The position numbers were made by a program, and so were the translations under genes. The notes beneath the pieces are model-generated. The model made no database searches. It saw only the letters and a program-made list of their open reading frames with translations, and was not told the DNA's origin. This document shows positions 14,154 to 14,281 of a DNA stretch of 14,281 nucleotides, one piece after another. Every line of letters begins with the position of its first letter. Position 1 is the first letter of the stretch. Origin of the DNA: Bryobacterales bacterium (lineage in GTDB: Bacteria; Acidobacteriota; Terriglobia; Bryobacterales; Bryobacteraceae); contig PLGA01000089.1 of the NCBI GenBank assembly GCA_003139735.1, positions 4,592-18,872 on the forward strand. Reading direction: 5' to 3'.

Positions 14154-14281
14154 ATGATGATTCCCGGCGTTGAAGGCTTCATGTACCCGAACGAGGTAGA
14201 GCTGCAATGGGGCTTGCTCATCGTGATCTACCCGTACATCACCGGCTTGGTGGCCGGCGCGTTCATTCTGGCCTCGCTCGA
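14154..14281 (+). CDS. NrfD/PsrC-like integral membrane subunit, 5' part only
   Basis: Only 42 codons lie in the window and the gene runs off the right edge. The start is ATG 14154 (a second ATG follows directly). AGGAG at 14143-14147 overlaps the ferredoxin stop and gives a 6-nt spacing. After a short polar N-terminus (FMYPNEVELQWG) comes a first membrane segment, LLIVIYPYITGLVAGAFILA. This is characteristic of NrfD/PsrC quinol-site subunits, where the first helix contains Tyr-Pro/Tyr-xx-Gly. Family members normally have eight to ten helices and exchange electrons with menaquinone. The call rests on the short start plus operon context. Confidence 0.75.
   Translation, partial: MMIPGVEGFMYPNEVELQWGLLIVIYPYITGLVAGAFILASL

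Overview
The window looks like a chromosomal stretch of an acidobacterium of the Solibacter/Bryobacter type. It is GC-rich. Two secreted proteins carry the beta-rich domain known as TIGR03437 ('Solibacter uncharacterized C-terminal domain'), which is strongly expanded in that lineage. Tat-exported catabolic enzymes (a sulfatase and a mandelate-racemase-like enzyme) and intergenic hairpin repeats fit the same picture. The lineage is inferred from family content, not from a marker-gene tree.

Layout, left to right. (1) 1-57: a dispersed hairpin repeat that runs off the left edge. (2) 88-753 (-): a Tat-type sulfatase with a large in-frame internal deletion. (3) 828-1985 (+): a membrane-anchored RsbU/SpoIIE-type PP2C phosphatase, divergent from the sulfatase. 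(4) 2042-2128: a 31-bp-arm inverted repeat, overlapped by the 3' end of an orphan antitoxin-like gene, 2107-2316 (-). (5) 2354-5030 (-): a housekeeping block read as SRP RNA (ffs), dnaX, ybaB, recR. (6) 5031-5146: two hairpins and the ffs promoter. (7) 5147-6535 (-): a Tat-exported enolase-superfamily enzyme. (8) 6536-7297: a long non-coding stretch with an AT-rich island. (9) 7298-8361 (+): a DksA/TraR zinc-finger protein, a 15-bp stem with a GNRA loop, then a NadD-like nucleotidyltransferase. (10) 8346-11237 (-): a 963-aa secreted NHL-repeat protein. It overlaps the previous gene tail to tail by 16 bp and carries two insert modules nested inside its TIGR03437 domain. (11) 11489-12559 (+): a second TIGR03437 protein, divergent from the first. 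(12) 12605-12725: a composite hairpin repeat. (13) 12929 to the right edge (+): a respiratory operon of tetraheme cytochrome c, Tat-exported four-cluster ferredoxin and NrfD-type quinol-site membrane subunit (cut by the window end).

Functional reading. ffs-dnaX-ybaB-recR links protein targeting, clamp loading and recombinational repair in one transcriptional direction, as in Bacillus. The right-hand operon should pass electrons between the quinone pool and periplasmic carriers; its catalytic subunit, if any, lies beyond the window. The least explained material is non-coding: a family of modular hairpins anchored on the 10-mer GTGGGGCAGG (four copies, all intergenic) and a different, GATGAACGCGG-based inverted repeat that now supplies the C-terminus and stop codon of the antitoxin-like gene. 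No complete, clearly novel defence or biosynthetic system is visible.
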